Part shown: positions 50,499 to 59,683 of the stretch, piece after piece
Position numbering within the stretch: position 1 is the first letter of the stretch
How the letters are laid out: each line of letters begins with the position of its first letter
Source of the DNA: Comamonadaceae bacterium
Lineage (GTDB): Bacteria; Pseudomonadota; Gammaproteobacteria; Burkholderiales; Burkholderiaceae_C
Direction: 5' to 3'
Assembly (NCBI GenBank): GCA_027488985.1
Contig: JAIYAR010000018.1
Location: forward strand, 1 to 64,000
DNA length: 64,000 nt
The notes under the pieces: model-generated
Database searches by the model: none
What the model was told of the DNA's origin: nothing
What the model saw: the letters and a program-made list of their open reading frames with translations, nothing else
Translations under genes and position numbers: made by a program

Positions 50499-51674
50499 CT
50501 ACGCTGAAGCCTCAGTCAATACCGCTCGCAACTGCATGCTGGCTTTGACTATTTCCGCATCTGTCAAGGTTGGGTGCACCAAGAACATCAGGCTATTTTC
50601 GCCCAATTTGCTGGCAACGCTCAAGGGGCCTTTAGGCCGCCAAAGGGTACCATCAAAAGCCCGCTCCCGATATACCTCAGAGCAAGAGCCTTGATAGCAG
50701 GGAACACCTTGAGCATTCATTTCAGAAACTATCCTATCCCGACTCCAGCCGCTTTTCAAACGTGAGGGCACAACATAAACATAGCATTTATACCAAGCAT
50801 GCACATGATCTTTGGGGACCACTGGAGCCCGCACACTATCGAATGAACGGCAAACGGCCAGCAATGCCTCCGCGTTCTTGGCTCGACGTGCAGTCCAAGC
50901 CCTTATTTGCTTGAGCTGAAGGCGTCCAATAACCGCCTGCATCTCCAACATTCGCCAGTTGGTTCCAAAACTTTCATGCAACCAGCGAAAACCCGGCGCA
51001 TGCTGCCTCTCATAAACTGCTGCATAACTCTTTCCATGGTCTTTATAAGCCCACATAGAACGCCATAGTGCTTCGTCATTGACAGTGACCATCCCCCCCT
51101 CACCACCTGTCGTCATGATTTTGTCTTGGCAAAAACTCCATGCTCCGATATGCCCGATACTCCCAACGCTTCGCCCTTTATATCGGGCACCATGAGCTTG
51201 TGCACAATCCTCAATTACCTTGAAGCCGCTCTCAGCTGCTAAAGCCATAATGGGATCCATATCGCACGGCCAGCCGGCCAAATGCACACAAATCACAGCT
51301 TTGGTTCGCGGAGTCAGCACCTCGCGAATAGTGTAAGCAGACAAATTGCCACTATCTGAATCTACATCTGCAAAAACTGGCGTTGCGCCTGAATTCACGA
51401 CGCAAGAAACGCTGGCAATAAAGGTGCGGGGTGTCACAATCACCTCGTCACCGGGGCCAATATTCAACCCCTTTAACGCCAAATCCAATGCCAAGGTCCC
51501 ATTCGCCAGGGCAATGGCATATTGGGTTCCACACCAGTCTGCAAATTCTTTTTCAAACTCCCTGCATTCAGTACCCGTCCAATAATTCACTTTATTGGAA
51601 CGCAAGACGCTCGCAACGGCGTTAACCTCTTCGTCGGAAAAGCTAGGCCAAGGGGAAAATTCCGTGTTCAACAT
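50499..51674 (-). CDS. pglE: DegT/DnrJ-family sugar aminotransferase, PglE-like
   Basis: A 391-residue fold-type I PLP enzyme. WSFCQDKIMTTGGEGGM carries the PLP lysine, and LANGTLALDLALKGLNIGPGDEVIVTPRTFIASV and VIEDCAQAHGARYKG are classic family blocks. It would add the 4-amino group to the keto sugar made by the upstream dehydratase. Placement between an H-NS gene and PglD/PglC-like genes supports a bacillosamine-type path, but related enzymes make other amino sugars. Confidence 0.85.
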   Translation of the reverse strand: MLNTEFSPWPSFSDEEVNAVASVLRSNKVNYWTGTECREFEKEFADWCGTQYAIALANGTLALDLALKGLNIGPGDEVIVTPRTFIASVSCVVNSGATPVFADVDSDSGNLSAYTIREVLTPRTKAVICVHLAGWPCDMDPIMALAAESGFKVIEDCAQAHGARYKGRSVGSIGHIGAWSFCQDKIMTTGGEGGMVTVNDEALWRSMWAYKDHGKSYAAVYERQHAPGFRWLHESFGTNWRMLEMQAVIGRLQLKQIRAWTARRAKNAEALLAVCRSFDSVRAPVVPKDHVHAWYKCYVYVVPSRLKSGWSRDRIVSEMNAQGVPCYQGSCSEVYRERAFDGTLWRPKGPLSVASKLGENSLMFLVHPTLTDAEIVKASMQLRAVLTEASA

Positions 51675-51704
51675 AAAGTAAGCCTGAGTAGCCTCCGAAC
51701 CGTA

Positions 51705-52325
51705 TTAGCGTAACTTTCGAGCGGGATTGCCAGCAACTACTGCGCCGTCATTCACCGGGCGAACAAGCACGGCACCCGCACCAATAACTGCGCAATCACC
51801 TATAACAATGCCTTGCTTAACCGCAACACCTACGCCCACCATGGTGCATTTTCCAATCCGTACATTCCCGGAAAGATGGGTCCCCGGACAAACATGAACG
51901 CCATCTGCCAACCAGCAATCGTGGTCTATCGTAGCTCCGGTGTTGATGATCACCGCCTGCCCAGTTCGGGCGTCAATATTGACCACAGCACCCGCCATAA
52001 CAACAGATCCCAATCCTAGACTGGCACGGGAGCTGACTGTGGCCGCTGGGTGTACGACTGTCACCAAACAAGCACCTGCCGCCTGAAGTTCCAAGTGCTT
52101 ACTCCAACGCACAGCGCAGTCTCCAATGGACACAATGACGCCCTGAAATTCGTGATGGGTAGCCATCAACATTGCTCCATGCCCTACTACAGGCCAAGGA
52201 CCGTTTTGCGAGCGTTCAGGCCATGCATCGTCAAAGAAAGTGACCTCGTCCCAACCGCTAGCCAGTGCAATGTCGGCGACCACCTTGCCATGGCCGCTGG
52301 CGCCGAGTAGTGCCAATCGCTTCAT
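51705..52325 (-). CDS. pglD: Sugar O/N-acetyltransferase, PglD/NeuD-like
   Basis: A 206-residue enzyme with a small N-terminal Rossmann-like domain (MKRLALLGASGHGKVVADIA) and a left-handed beta-helix built from hexapeptide repeats (VVNIDARTGQAVIINTGATIDHDCWLADGVHVCPGTHLSGNVRIG), ending VVAGNPARKLR. The His in TIDHDCWLADG is the likely catalytic base. Length and layout equal PglD. ATG 52325 overlaps the sugar transferase stop codon (ATGA). It would acetylate the amino sugar made by the aminotransferase. Confidence 0.87.
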   Translation of the reverse strand: MKRLALLGASGHGKVVADIALASGWDEVTFFDDAWPERSQNGPWPVVGHGAMLMATHHEFQGVIVSIGDCAVRWSKHLELQAAGACLVTVVHPAATVSSRASLGLGSVVMAGAVVNIDARTGQAVIINTGATIDHDCWLADGVHVCPGTHLSGNVRIGKCTMVGVGVAVKQGIVIGDCAVIGAGAVLVRPVNDGAVVAGNPARKLR

Positions 52326-52915
52326 GGCCTGTTTCCGGTAAATCGCTGCATCGTCGCTTCGCCTTGGGCATTGATGCCCTCCCGGACCACGACCTTGCGC
52401 ACTGTCAGCCACAGTATCTTCAGATCAAGCCAGAGAGACCTATTATCGACATACCAAACGTCCAATCGAAACCGCTCATCCCAACTCACGGCATTGCGGC
52501 CATTGATTTGCGCCCATCCTGTAATCCCAGGACGCACTTCGTGACGACGAGCCTGAACGGGCGAGTACAGCGGCAGGTATTCCATCAACAGGGGGCGTGG
52601 GCCCACCAGGCTCATCTCTCCACGCAGCACATTCCATAGCTCAGGCAACTCATCCATGCTACTGGCACGCAAAAAGCGGCCGAACGGAGTCAGACGCATG
52701 GCATCCGGCAAGAGCTCACCGTCGGGCCCGCGCTCATCTGTCATGGAGCGGAATTTGACCATTCGGAAAGGCACGCCATGCAGGCCCGGCCGGATTTGAC
52801 GAAAAAACACGGGGCCACCGAGTCTGAAACGGACCAAGGCGCAAAGCAGTAACAAAGGCGCAGCGAACACCGAAAGCATGCCCACTGACAGAAGCACATC
52901 AAACAGCCGCTTCAT
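52322..52915 (-). CDS. pglC: Phosphoglycosyl transferase, PglC-like
   Basis: A 197-residue monotopic enzyme: one N-terminal reentrant hydrophobic helix (LFDVLLSVGMLSVFAAPLLLLCALV), then PVFFRQIRPGLHGVPFRMVKFRSM and the catalytic Asp-Glu pair in SSMDELPELWNVLRGEMSLVGPRPLL. It moves a sugar phosphate onto undecaprenyl phosphate and starts glycan assembly. The small size matches PglC rather than the two-domain WbaP. The preceding glycosyltransferase overlaps it by an ATGA. Confidence 0.9.
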   Translation of the reverse strand: MKRLFDVLLSVGMLSVFAAPLLLLCALVRFRLGGPVFFRQIRPGLHGVPFRMVKFRSMTDERGPDGELLPDAMRLTPFGRFLRASSMDELPELWNVLRGEMSLVGPRPLLMEYLPLYSPVQARRHEVRPGITGWAQINGRNAVSWDERFRLDVWYVDNRSLWLDLKILWLTVRKVVVREGINAQGEATMQRFTGNRP

Positions 52916-54165
52916 CCGGACACCTTGTTCAGCGCAGGCTCAAAAAGAATGGACAGATAGTTCTGCGCCAGCGTCTCGTAGCGCCGGTTTGCCAATATCC
53001 AATCGCGTCCGCGCTGCCCAAGGGCCTCACGCTGCATCACATCCATGGCGGCATAACGCGTAACCTCTTGGCGCAAGGCTTCGATGTCACCTGCTGCCAC
53101 ATAAGTGCCGCAGTCTGCCTCGTTGATCATCGAAGGGTAGCCGGAATAGGACGCCAGCACTGGCTTACCAGCCAGCATGTAGTCGATCACCTTGTTTAAG
53201 GATTGACCAAATTTCCAGACGGTTGAGACATGGACCGAGAAGTACAGCAGATCGCAACGCGAGAGCACCGATTGCACCATCTGCTTGGGCACCCGCGGGG
53301 CGAACGTCAGGTTCGGTAAATGGGCATATTTTTGCTGATAATGCGCGCGCAAGTCCCCTTCACCGACAACAAGAAAGTGGACCCGCACGTCCTCCCGCAT
53401 GGACTCTGCACATTCCAGCAGTGTGTCCAGAGCATTGGTTATGCCAATAGTGCCCGCATGGGCCACGATGAACTTGTCTTTGTGGAAATACTTCTCGACG
53501 TACTCTGCTGGCAAATCATCGCCAGCAGCAAGAGTGGTTTCATCAACGCCCATCGGAATGCACTGGGTGTCTCTGGCCCACCCAAGCACGCCCGCCACAT
53601 GTTCGCCCAGATTGGGCATGGTGCCCACTATGGCGTCTGCATATCGGTAGCCCATTTTCTCAATAAACCCAAGACCGAGGACCAAGGGGTTCCAGCGGCT
53701 GAACCCGCCCTCCTCAGTGATGGTCAACGGCCAGATGTCACGAATCTCAAGAACGAGTCGGCACCGGTAGCGCCAACGCAGCACAAAACCATTGAGGATA
53801 GTCAGCAAAGACAGGCTGGAGACGATGACAACATCGGGCGCAGGCAGGCCACTTTTGGGCATCCGCCAGAGCCTCCACTCAAAGTCTAGCCAGCTCAGAA
53901 TACGGCTTAAGGACTTAGCCAAGCCATACTTCATGGTACGAACCCAGCACAGCTGTATACCGTCGACCTCCTGGAGCAGGTAAGGCGCTTTCAGGATCGG
54001 CACTTCGGCCAGTTGATTGGAGTCAGAAGTAATAATCACACTGCGGTACCCCATGCGGGCAAATTCACGCATGATGAGATAACCACGCCCACCCGCACTT
54101 ACCTTGGCTGGGGGCGCCACATATTTTGAAACGTACCAGATGCAGGGATTCAAAAGATAACTCAA
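52912..54165 (-). CDS. Glycosyltransferase, family 4
   Basis: A 417-residue GT-B fold enzyme. The N-terminal domain starts CIWYVSKYVAPPAKVSAGGRGYLIMREFARMGYRSVIITS. The nucleotide-sugar domain has FIVAHAGTIGITNALDTLLECA and the EX7E-like region NKVIDYMLAGKPVLASYSGYPSMIN. TTG 54165 is taken as start because it overlaps the preceding stop codon; an ATG at 54237 would extend further into the previous gene. It resembles WbuB-like FucNAc/QuiNAc transferases. Acceptor unknown. Confidence 0.85.
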   Translation of the reverse strand: MSYLLNPCIWYVSKYVAPPAKVSAGGRGYLIMREFARMGYRSVIITSDSNQLAEVPILKAPYLLQEVDGIQLCWVRTMKYGLAKSLSRILSWLDFEWRLWRMPKSGLPAPDVVIVSSLSLLTILNGFVLRWRYRCRLVLEIRDIWPLTITEEGGFSRWNPLVLGLGFIEKMGYRYADAIVGTMPNLGEHVAGVLGWARDTQCIPMGVDETTLAAGDDLPAEYVEKYFHKDKFIVAHAGTIGITNALDTLLECAESMREDVRVHFLVVGEGDLRAHYQQKYAHLPNLTFAPRVPKQMVQSVLSRCDLLYFSVHVSTVWKFGQSLNKVIDYMLAGKPVLASYSGYPSMINEADCGTYVAAGDIEALRQEVTRYAAMDVMQREALGQRGRDWILANRRYETLAQNYLSILFEPALNKVSG

Positions 54166-55973
54166 TACAGCTTGGGAATGGAGTTGACGACCGAGATTAC
54201 ATCCTTGAAGTCCATACCGAGCACGTCCAGATACCATTTCATATTGGGATAGCGAGGAGTATTTTCCTCCATGACCAGTTCAAGCGCCTCCTCGCGAGTC
54301 AGATCACCCTCTCTGATTTGATTGCTGCGGAAGGTATCGTGCTCGGTAAAACCGGCAACCGTGTAATACACGTAGTTATAAAACGCTGCCGTGCCATCAC
54401 CAATGCGCCAAGTCGTTGTGGTGTCTGGAGCACGCTCCCATTCGTAAGCATCCAAGGTGTCGTTGATCTGTTTTTCGTCCCATCGCCAGTAGTCAAAGAT
54501 ATGGAAGTAGTCTGTCTTCTCCGCAAAGCTACGGTAGTACTCGCCGGACAAGGTATCCCACAGGGAGCTATTGAAATACCCAGGGCTTTCCAGCATCGCC
54601 TTGAAGCGCAGATACTGGTAGCGCAACTGCTTCATGGCGCCATGCGAGTAAACACGCTCCTCCTCGAAATCTGGCGGAACACCAAGAAAACCAGCCTTGA
54701 AATGTGTAACTTCCAAAGGATTCACACCCCATAAGTTCAAACCGATACCGGTCTGCTTCTTTACAGTTTCAATGTGCCTGAAGAAGTGCTTGTCTCCTGC
54801 TGTCAACACACTCAACATCCCCAAATGTGGGGACTTGAGCCACGCACTCAAGTTTTTGGCAATATTCTGCCTCTTCAACGCAATGTCATCTGCGACGATG
54901 ATATTTTCCACACCCAATTCCGCGCTCATGCGGCTGATATTGCGGCGCCCCAGATCCGTCACCATGCCCCAGTCGTAGGTGTAAGTAATGGGCTTCATCC
55001 TTAGTTCTTTGACAATCAGATGCAGGCCATAACAGCTATCCCGCCCACCAGAGAATGGAACCAGGCAGTCATCCCCATTGGCACGACGATAAGACTCCAC
55101 CAACTTGAACAACTCTTTCTTGGGGCGTGGCTTGTTGCGTGGCTTGTAATTCCTGCAGTAGTTGCAGACGCCTTGTGCATCAAACTTGATGAAGGGCATG
55201 GTCTCAGTCAGCAGGCACTTGGTACAGCGGCGCCCCTCGTACCTGCGGTATTCCAAGAATTTCTCTTCTGCCCCAGACAAGGATAAAGTGGGAATCAAAT
55301 CGGTCTTGCGATCGTTCCTATCCGAAATCACTATCTCTTCCTGTGAGACGGGAATATCAATGTAAACGGCATCACGGACTTGTGTAATTTCTTCGCAGCC
55401 GATCACTACCAATGGATAACGCTCTGAGGCAAAGAATGTAGAGTTCCCATTACGCGCCACATAGAGACTACCGTTGTTCGAGAACAAACATAGCTTGCCC
55501 AGCTTGGGCAGGATTAGCGCGCAGGCTACTACACCACGACACAAACCCAATATGCGGGAAGGCAATTGCTCAATTGCACCTCCAGACTCGAGATAAGCCG
55601 CAGCGATCCCGGCAATAACCTCGGTATCCACCTGCAGCGTGCGCGCCTTCCCAATCTGCTGCCAGATCGCCTCATCGTTGACAACAATACCGTTGTGCAG
55701 CACCGCCACACCTTCACGCACCACAGGCTGGTTGTCGCCCAAGCCGTTGGTGATCAACCGACTGTGCCCTAGCACAAGATGGCTGGCCTCCGGCCGGACC
55801 TCCTTCAGCAAGCGGGTGATGGGGTAGTCGGCACGGAAGATTTGATATGCAGTATTTACAAAGGTCACCAGCCCGCTTGAATCACGGCCACGTTGCTGGG
55901 CGTGCGTCACAAGTACATTAAGCTCATCCTCAAGCACAGGCAAGGATGAAATGACACCAAAAATTCCGCACAT
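54162..55973 (-). CDS. Fused class II glutaminase / PP-loop sugar amidotransferase
   Basis: A 603-residue two-domain protein. Residues 1-220 form an Ntn-hydrolase glutaminase: N-terminal Cys2 (MCGIFGVI), with GHSRLITNG and LHNGIVVN as in GlmS/AsnB. Residues 240-600 form an ATP-pyrophosphatase domain related to N-acetyl sugar amidotransferases, with a zinc CxxC pair (Cys250/253, Cys270/273) and PP-loop SGGRDS at 308-313. The likely reaction is glutamine-derived ammonia used with ATP to convert a sugar acetamido group to an acetamidino group or similar. No characterised close relative is known to me. Confidence 0.78.
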   Translation of the reverse strand: MCGIFGVISSLPVLEDELNVLVTHAQQRGRDSSGLVTFVNTAYQIFRADYPITRLLKEVRPEASHLVLGHSRLITNGLGDNQPVVREGVAVLHNGIVVNDEAIWQQIGKARTLQVDTEVIAGIAAAYLESGGAIEQLPSRILGLCRGVVACALILPKLGKLCLFSNNGSLYVARNGNSTFFASERYPLVVIGCEEITQVRDAVYIDIPVSQEEIVISDRNDRKTDLIPTLSLSGAEEKFLEYRRYEGRRCTKCLLTETMPFIKFDAQGVCNYCRNYKPRNKPRPKKELFKLVESYRRANGDDCLVPFSGGRDSCYGLHLIVKELRMKPITYTYDWGMVTDLGRRNISRMSAELGVENIIVADDIALKRQNIAKNLSAWLKSPHLGMLSVLTAGDKHFFRHIETVKKQTGIGLNLWGVNPLEVTHFKAGFLGVPPDFEEERVYSHGAMKQLRYQYLRFKAMLESPGYFNSSLWDTLSGEYYRSFAEKTDYFHIFDYWRWDEKQINDTLDAYEWERAPDTTTTWRIGDGTAAFYNYVYYTVAGFTEHDTFRSNQIREGDLTREEALELVMEENTPRYPNMKWYLDVLGMDFKDVISVVNSIPKLY

Positions 55974-56009
55974 TTGATTAATCCAACAGATGTTATAGAG
56001 AGCCCACGC

Positions 56010-57119
56010 TCAACCAGACAAAAGCTCATCATAAAACTCGATCAGCTTGACCTCTTCACGCGCCCAGTTATAGCGGGCCAGAACAGCCAGGCGGCCATTC
56101 CTCCCCATTTCTTCCGCCTTGCCCCGATTGCTCACTAGGTAATCCAGTGCACAAGCAATAGCAACGGGGTCCATGGGGTTCACGCACAGACCGCATTGAC
56201 TTTCTTGGACAATTGTCCTCCACAAATCGAAGTCTGAAGCAATGACCGGAATGCCAGCTGACATGTACTCGAACATTTTGATCGGCAACGCATCCAGATA
56301 ATTGGAAACCGGATACAAAGTCACCAACCCCGCCAAGGAACGGCCTAACACTTCACGCACCCCCGGTCGATCCTGGACTCCAAGTGCGTTGACCTTGATC
56401 CAGCCCGAGTAGGTGCGGACTTCGGCCTCGACCTGCGCCTCAACAAAGTTCCCAACCAGGTTCAGGCGGACCGGCGTGATCACTGACTCCATTGCGCGCA
56501 CCAACTCCTTGACGCCGCGTATCTGCGCAATGCTGCCGACATAGCAGACCTCGTCGGCCTTGTCGGTCCATGGCACCGCGTTCTCCAATTCACCGATCAT
56601 CGGAAAATTGTTAATGTCGACCGAGCGCGGGTTGATCTTCAGGAACTTGTCGCGGATGTAGGGCGTGGCCGTTACCACGCCATCGAAACGCTTGCAGGCG
56701 TACTGCTCGAAATGAGCAAAGCACCAGGACATGACACTCCGCACCCCAGGGTGGAGGTAATGCTTGCCCAGAATCTGCTTGGGCACGTCCTCGTGCGCAT
56801 CGAACACAACCTTCTTCCCGCAGCGCTTGAGCTTCAGCCCGACTGGCAGAAGCTCCGGATCGTGCAGGTGATAGAGATCCGCATCCAGCGCAAGGGCCTT
56901 ACGATAGACTCGTCGGGTCGCCTTGAACATACGGTCCAGCCGCCCCGAGGATCGGCCGACGTCGGTGATCGTGATGCCGTCACGCACCTCATCACCACGC
57001 CCGTCAGCCACTACGAGCGCGACCTGATGACCACGCGCAGCCAAGCTGCGACACTCCTTCAGAAACACCCTGATGTCATCGCGCGGGTGCGCGGACGTCA
57101 GGTGAACAATACGCCCCAC
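56010..57119 (-). CDS. Glycosyltransferase, family 4 (WbpH-like)
   Basis: A 369-residue GT-B enzyme starting at GTG 57119 (MGRIVHLTSAHPRDDIRVFLKECRSLAARGH). Motifs are FDAHEDVPKQIL, a donor-site EX7E region PIKMFEYMSAGIPVIASDFDLW, and VCYVGSIAQIRGVKELVRAM. It neighbours the WbpG-like gene, as WbpH does in Pseudomonas O-antigen clusters. Linkage specificity is unknown. Base composition is more GC-rich than the capD end. Confidence 0.83.
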   Translation of the reverse strand: MGRIVHLTSAHPRDDIRVFLKECRSLAARGHQVALVVADGRGDEVRDGITITDVGRSSGRLDRMFKATRRVYRKALALDADLYHLHDPELLPVGLKLKRCGKKVVFDAHEDVPKQILGKHYLHPGVRSVMSWCFAHFEQYACKRFDGVVTATPYIRDKFLKINPRSVDINNFPMIGELENAVPWTDKADEVCYVGSIAQIRGVKELVRAMESVITPVRLNLVGNFVEAQVEAEVRTYSGWIKVNALGVQDRPGVREVLGRSLAGLVTLYPVSNYLDALPIKMFEYMSAGIPVIASDFDLWRTIVQESQCGLCVNPMDPVAIACALDYLVSNRGKAEEMGRNGRLAVLARYNWAREEVKLIEFYDELLSG

Positions 57120-57137
57120 AGCCTCTCCCTTCTGATT

Positions 57138-58298
57138 TCAGCCTGGCACATGACGGTCGTCTCCTGTGTTAAAACCAAGCGCTCGGTACATTGCCAGCAG
57201 CGTCCCCTCCTCCTCCTCCCAACAATACAGGCGGCCAGAGCCCCGGGTGTTGGCGCGCTTGGCCGCCAGTTCCTCTGCCGTCAATCCCTGCATTAGCTGA
57301 CGCAGAGCCAGCGCGTCAGGCGCCGTCTTCCAGCCGCAGTCATACTCATCCACGAAGCGACCCATCTCGGGAAAGTCGCTCACTACGGCCGGCACGCCGC
57401 AGGCAACATACTCAAACAATTTGTTGGGGAGGCACAGGTAGTAACTCAGGCACACATTCTCAATCAGGGCTATACCGACGTCTGCGTCCACCGTGAAATC
57501 CTTGACCCGACTGGGCGGCACCGCAGGCATGAAATGAATATTGGCATGTTGTGCAGCGGCCTCACAGATCCGGCCTTCCAGCTCCCCGTAGCCCATGAAG
57601 ACTAGATGCCGATCAGGCATTTTGGAGAAGGCATCGATTAGCATTCCCACTCCGCGCCCGGGCGCTAGCAAGCCCTGGTAAAGAAAGAGCTGAGCCTCAG
57701 GCGCCAGCCCGATGGCCCGGCGCAGCGCACCAGTACGCACAGGCGCCCGGTCGCTCCGATAGGGCAGGTTGCGCACCACCCAGATCGGCTTGATCCGGTA
57801 ACGCTCGACATACCAGTCGGCAATCGAACGGCTCACCACGCAGACAGCCTCTGCACGATGGATCAGCGCGCCTTCGACACGTCGCGCCAGCCATTGACGA
57901 CGGCCGCTCAGGCCAGCCGTCTCCGTCTCTAGCTCATGCGGGTCATAGACCAACAGGCAACGCTTCCAGAACTTGATGAGCACCGCCAGCGGCAGGACGG
58001 GCAGGCTATGACAATTGAAGCAACTCACCTGCATGCTCCGGAGCGCCCAAAGGACGCCGATATACCAACCCACAGCCTTGAGCAGCCGCCCCCGCCCGCC
58101 CTGTAGCGCGCCGCCGAAGATCGGCGCCACCCGCAGCACCTCGATGCCGTGGTCCAGCACCTCATGCCTAGGGAAGCCCTCCTTCCACAAGGCCAGCACC
58201 AATACCCGAGTGAAAACCTTATGCCCTCGCAGGCTGCGAACGATCTTGATAATCCGAGATTCATTCGCGAAGGTGGAAGGATAGATATGGATGTTCAA
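57138..58298 (-). CDS. Glycosyltransferase, family 4
   Basis: A 386-residue GT-B enzyme. YDPHELETETAGLSGRRQ closes the N-terminal half. AQLFLYQGLLAPGRGVGMLIDAF and the EX7E region PNKLFEYVACGVPAVVSDFPEM form the donor site. The start is ambiguous: TTG 58298, with AGGA six bases upstream, is preferred; TTG 58325 is possible. The protein extends past the usual end with an acidic tail. It is separated by 18 bp from the WbpH-like gene and by about 54 bp from the WbpG-like gene. Confidence 0.8.
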   Translation of the reverse strand: MNIHIYPSTFANESRIIKIVRSLRGHKVFTRVLVLALWKEGFPRHEVLDHGIEVLRVAPIFGGALQGGRGRLLKAVGWYIGVLWALRSMQVSCFNCHSLPVLPLAVLIKFWKRCLLVYDPHELETETAGLSGRRQWLARRVEGALIHRAEAVCVVSRSIADWYVERYRIKPIWVVRNLPYRSDRAPVRTGALRRAIGLAPEAQLFLYQGLLAPGRGVGMLIDAFSKMPDRHLVFMGYGELEGRICEAAAQHANIHFMPAVPPSRVKDFTVDADVGIALIENVCLSYYLCLPNKLFEYVACGVPAVVSDFPEMGRFVDEYDCGWKTAPDALALRQLMQGLTAEELAAKRANTRGSGRLYCWEEEEGTLLAMYRALGFNTGDDRHVPG

Positions 58299-58352
58299 GG
58301 CAGTTCCTGTGTCCCACTTTCGCAACCTTGCGCAGCTCCCATCGCGACGGAA

Positions 58353-59594
58353 TCACGCCGGAAATTTGACTAGCATCCGCCGCATAGGAGCTAACACCGA
58401 CTTGGCCGCCCGGTAAACCTTCACCGCTAGACGGCGCTTTCGCTGGTGATTGGGAAACTCGCTGAAATGATGCGCTGGCTGATCGACCAAGGCTTCGAAT
58501 TCAGCCGGCGAAATTCCGAGCTTTTTGGCGATGAATATTTTGTCCTCCACTAGCAACTTTGGATCGTAGAGCGGCGCCTTCAGAGCCTCGATTGCATCGC
58601 CGCGGCTCATCTGACCAGACACCACCAAGCTGGATAGGTGCGCTTTGCGCTTGTCATAGCCGAATTTGTAGGGGAGGTAATAGGCTTGAAAAAAACGAGT
58701 CCAACGCGATTCATAGTGTTTTCCGCCATAGTAGCGCCACCCGTAGTCCCTCTCCAGGACCCGGATAGCCTCTTCCTTGTTGTAAGGCAGCAGATTCAGT
58801 GGCCTCAGCACCTCCATTTTCAAGAGGAAGGGGTACTTCACGTACAGATCGAAGAAGCTGACCACGGGGAATTCGCCTCGTGGCCGAGAACCGAAACGGG
58901 CGTGGATGGCCTTAACATGAGTCGCATCCATAGCATCGTAACCCCAAGGGGCCGGCAGAATGCTCTCGGTCGCGAAGTTGCTGCCGTTGATCACATACTT
59001 GATCCCAGACTTCTCAGCGTAGCCGTAAAGCGCGGCGAAAAAAGCATGGTCCTGTGGCACATCTTGGTTGGCAAGGTTGGAGCGCAGGAAGGCCAGTTGC
59101 ATGTCCTTCATCTCCTCCCAGTCCACCACGTGCGTAACCAGATCGAAGCCCAGGCGGCGGCAAATCTGCTCGATATTCATCACCGCCAACTCGGAATTCC
59201 AGCCAGCATCCACATGCACCACAAGTGGCCGCAAGCCCCATTCGGCGACCTTAACTGCGATAAAGGAACTGTCTATCCCACCCGACAAGCCGATAATGCA
59301 GTCGTATCGCTTACCCTTGCCGTAGGCCTTAACAGCATCGATCATGGCCTCTAACTGGACAGGATCGCCGCCCACGGAAGGCCAAGTTGGCTTGACGTTG
59401 GTGTCGAAATTGAGGCAATGGCTGCAAACTCCGTGGTCGTCAAATTCGATTTCGGGATCGGTCGTATCCATGACGCAGCGGGTACAGATCTGATACTTGC
59501 GCCCCATGGACGCAAACGCGGCCGCTTGAATCGGACGCCCGTCCACTGGCGCACGAATCGCATCCACTGGGCGACTGTAGTCTGGTTTTTGCAT
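58353..59594 (-). CDS. wbpG: N-acetyl sugar amidotransferase, WbpG/PseA-like
   Basis: A 413-residue ATP-dependent sugar amidotransferase subunit. Zinc cysteines are at 37/40 and 57/60 (ICTRCVMDTTDPEIEFDDHGVCSHC) and the PP-loop is SGGIDS at 104-109. It activates a 2-acetamido sugar for attack by ammonia, giving an acetamidino group as in Pseudomonas O-antigen and pseudaminic acid derivatives. Ammonia comes from the HisH/HisF-like pair encoded next to it. The N-terminal 28 residues are unconserved, so the true start may be Met30 (59507). Confidence 0.9.
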   Translation of the reverse strand: MQKPDYSRPVDAIRAPVDGRPIQAAAFASMGRKYQICTRCVMDTTDPEIEFDDHGVCSHCLNFDTNVKPTWPSVGGDPVQLEAMIDAVKAYGKGKRYDCIIGLSGGIDSSFIAVKVAEWGLRPLVVHVDAGWNSELAVMNIEQICRRLGFDLVTHVVDWEEMKDMQLAFLRSNLANQDVPQDHAFFAALYGYAEKSGIKYVINGSNFATESILPAPWGYDAMDATHVKAIHARFGSRPRGEFPVVSFFDLYVKYPFLLKMEVLRPLNLLPYNKEEAIRVLERDYGWRYYGGKHYESRWTRFFQAYYLPYKFGYDKRKAHLSSLVVSGQMSRGDAIEALKAPLYDPKLLVEDKIFIAKKLGISPAEFEALVDQPAHHFSEFPNHQRKRRLAVKVYRAAKSVLAPMRRMLVKFPA

Positions 59595-59683
59595 ATGCTG
59601 AGTGTCGAAAAAAGAGAGACGGGACGGAGTCTGTCCGAGGTCCGAAGATTATCTGCGATGCGAAACGCCGGTCGGTGAACAGT

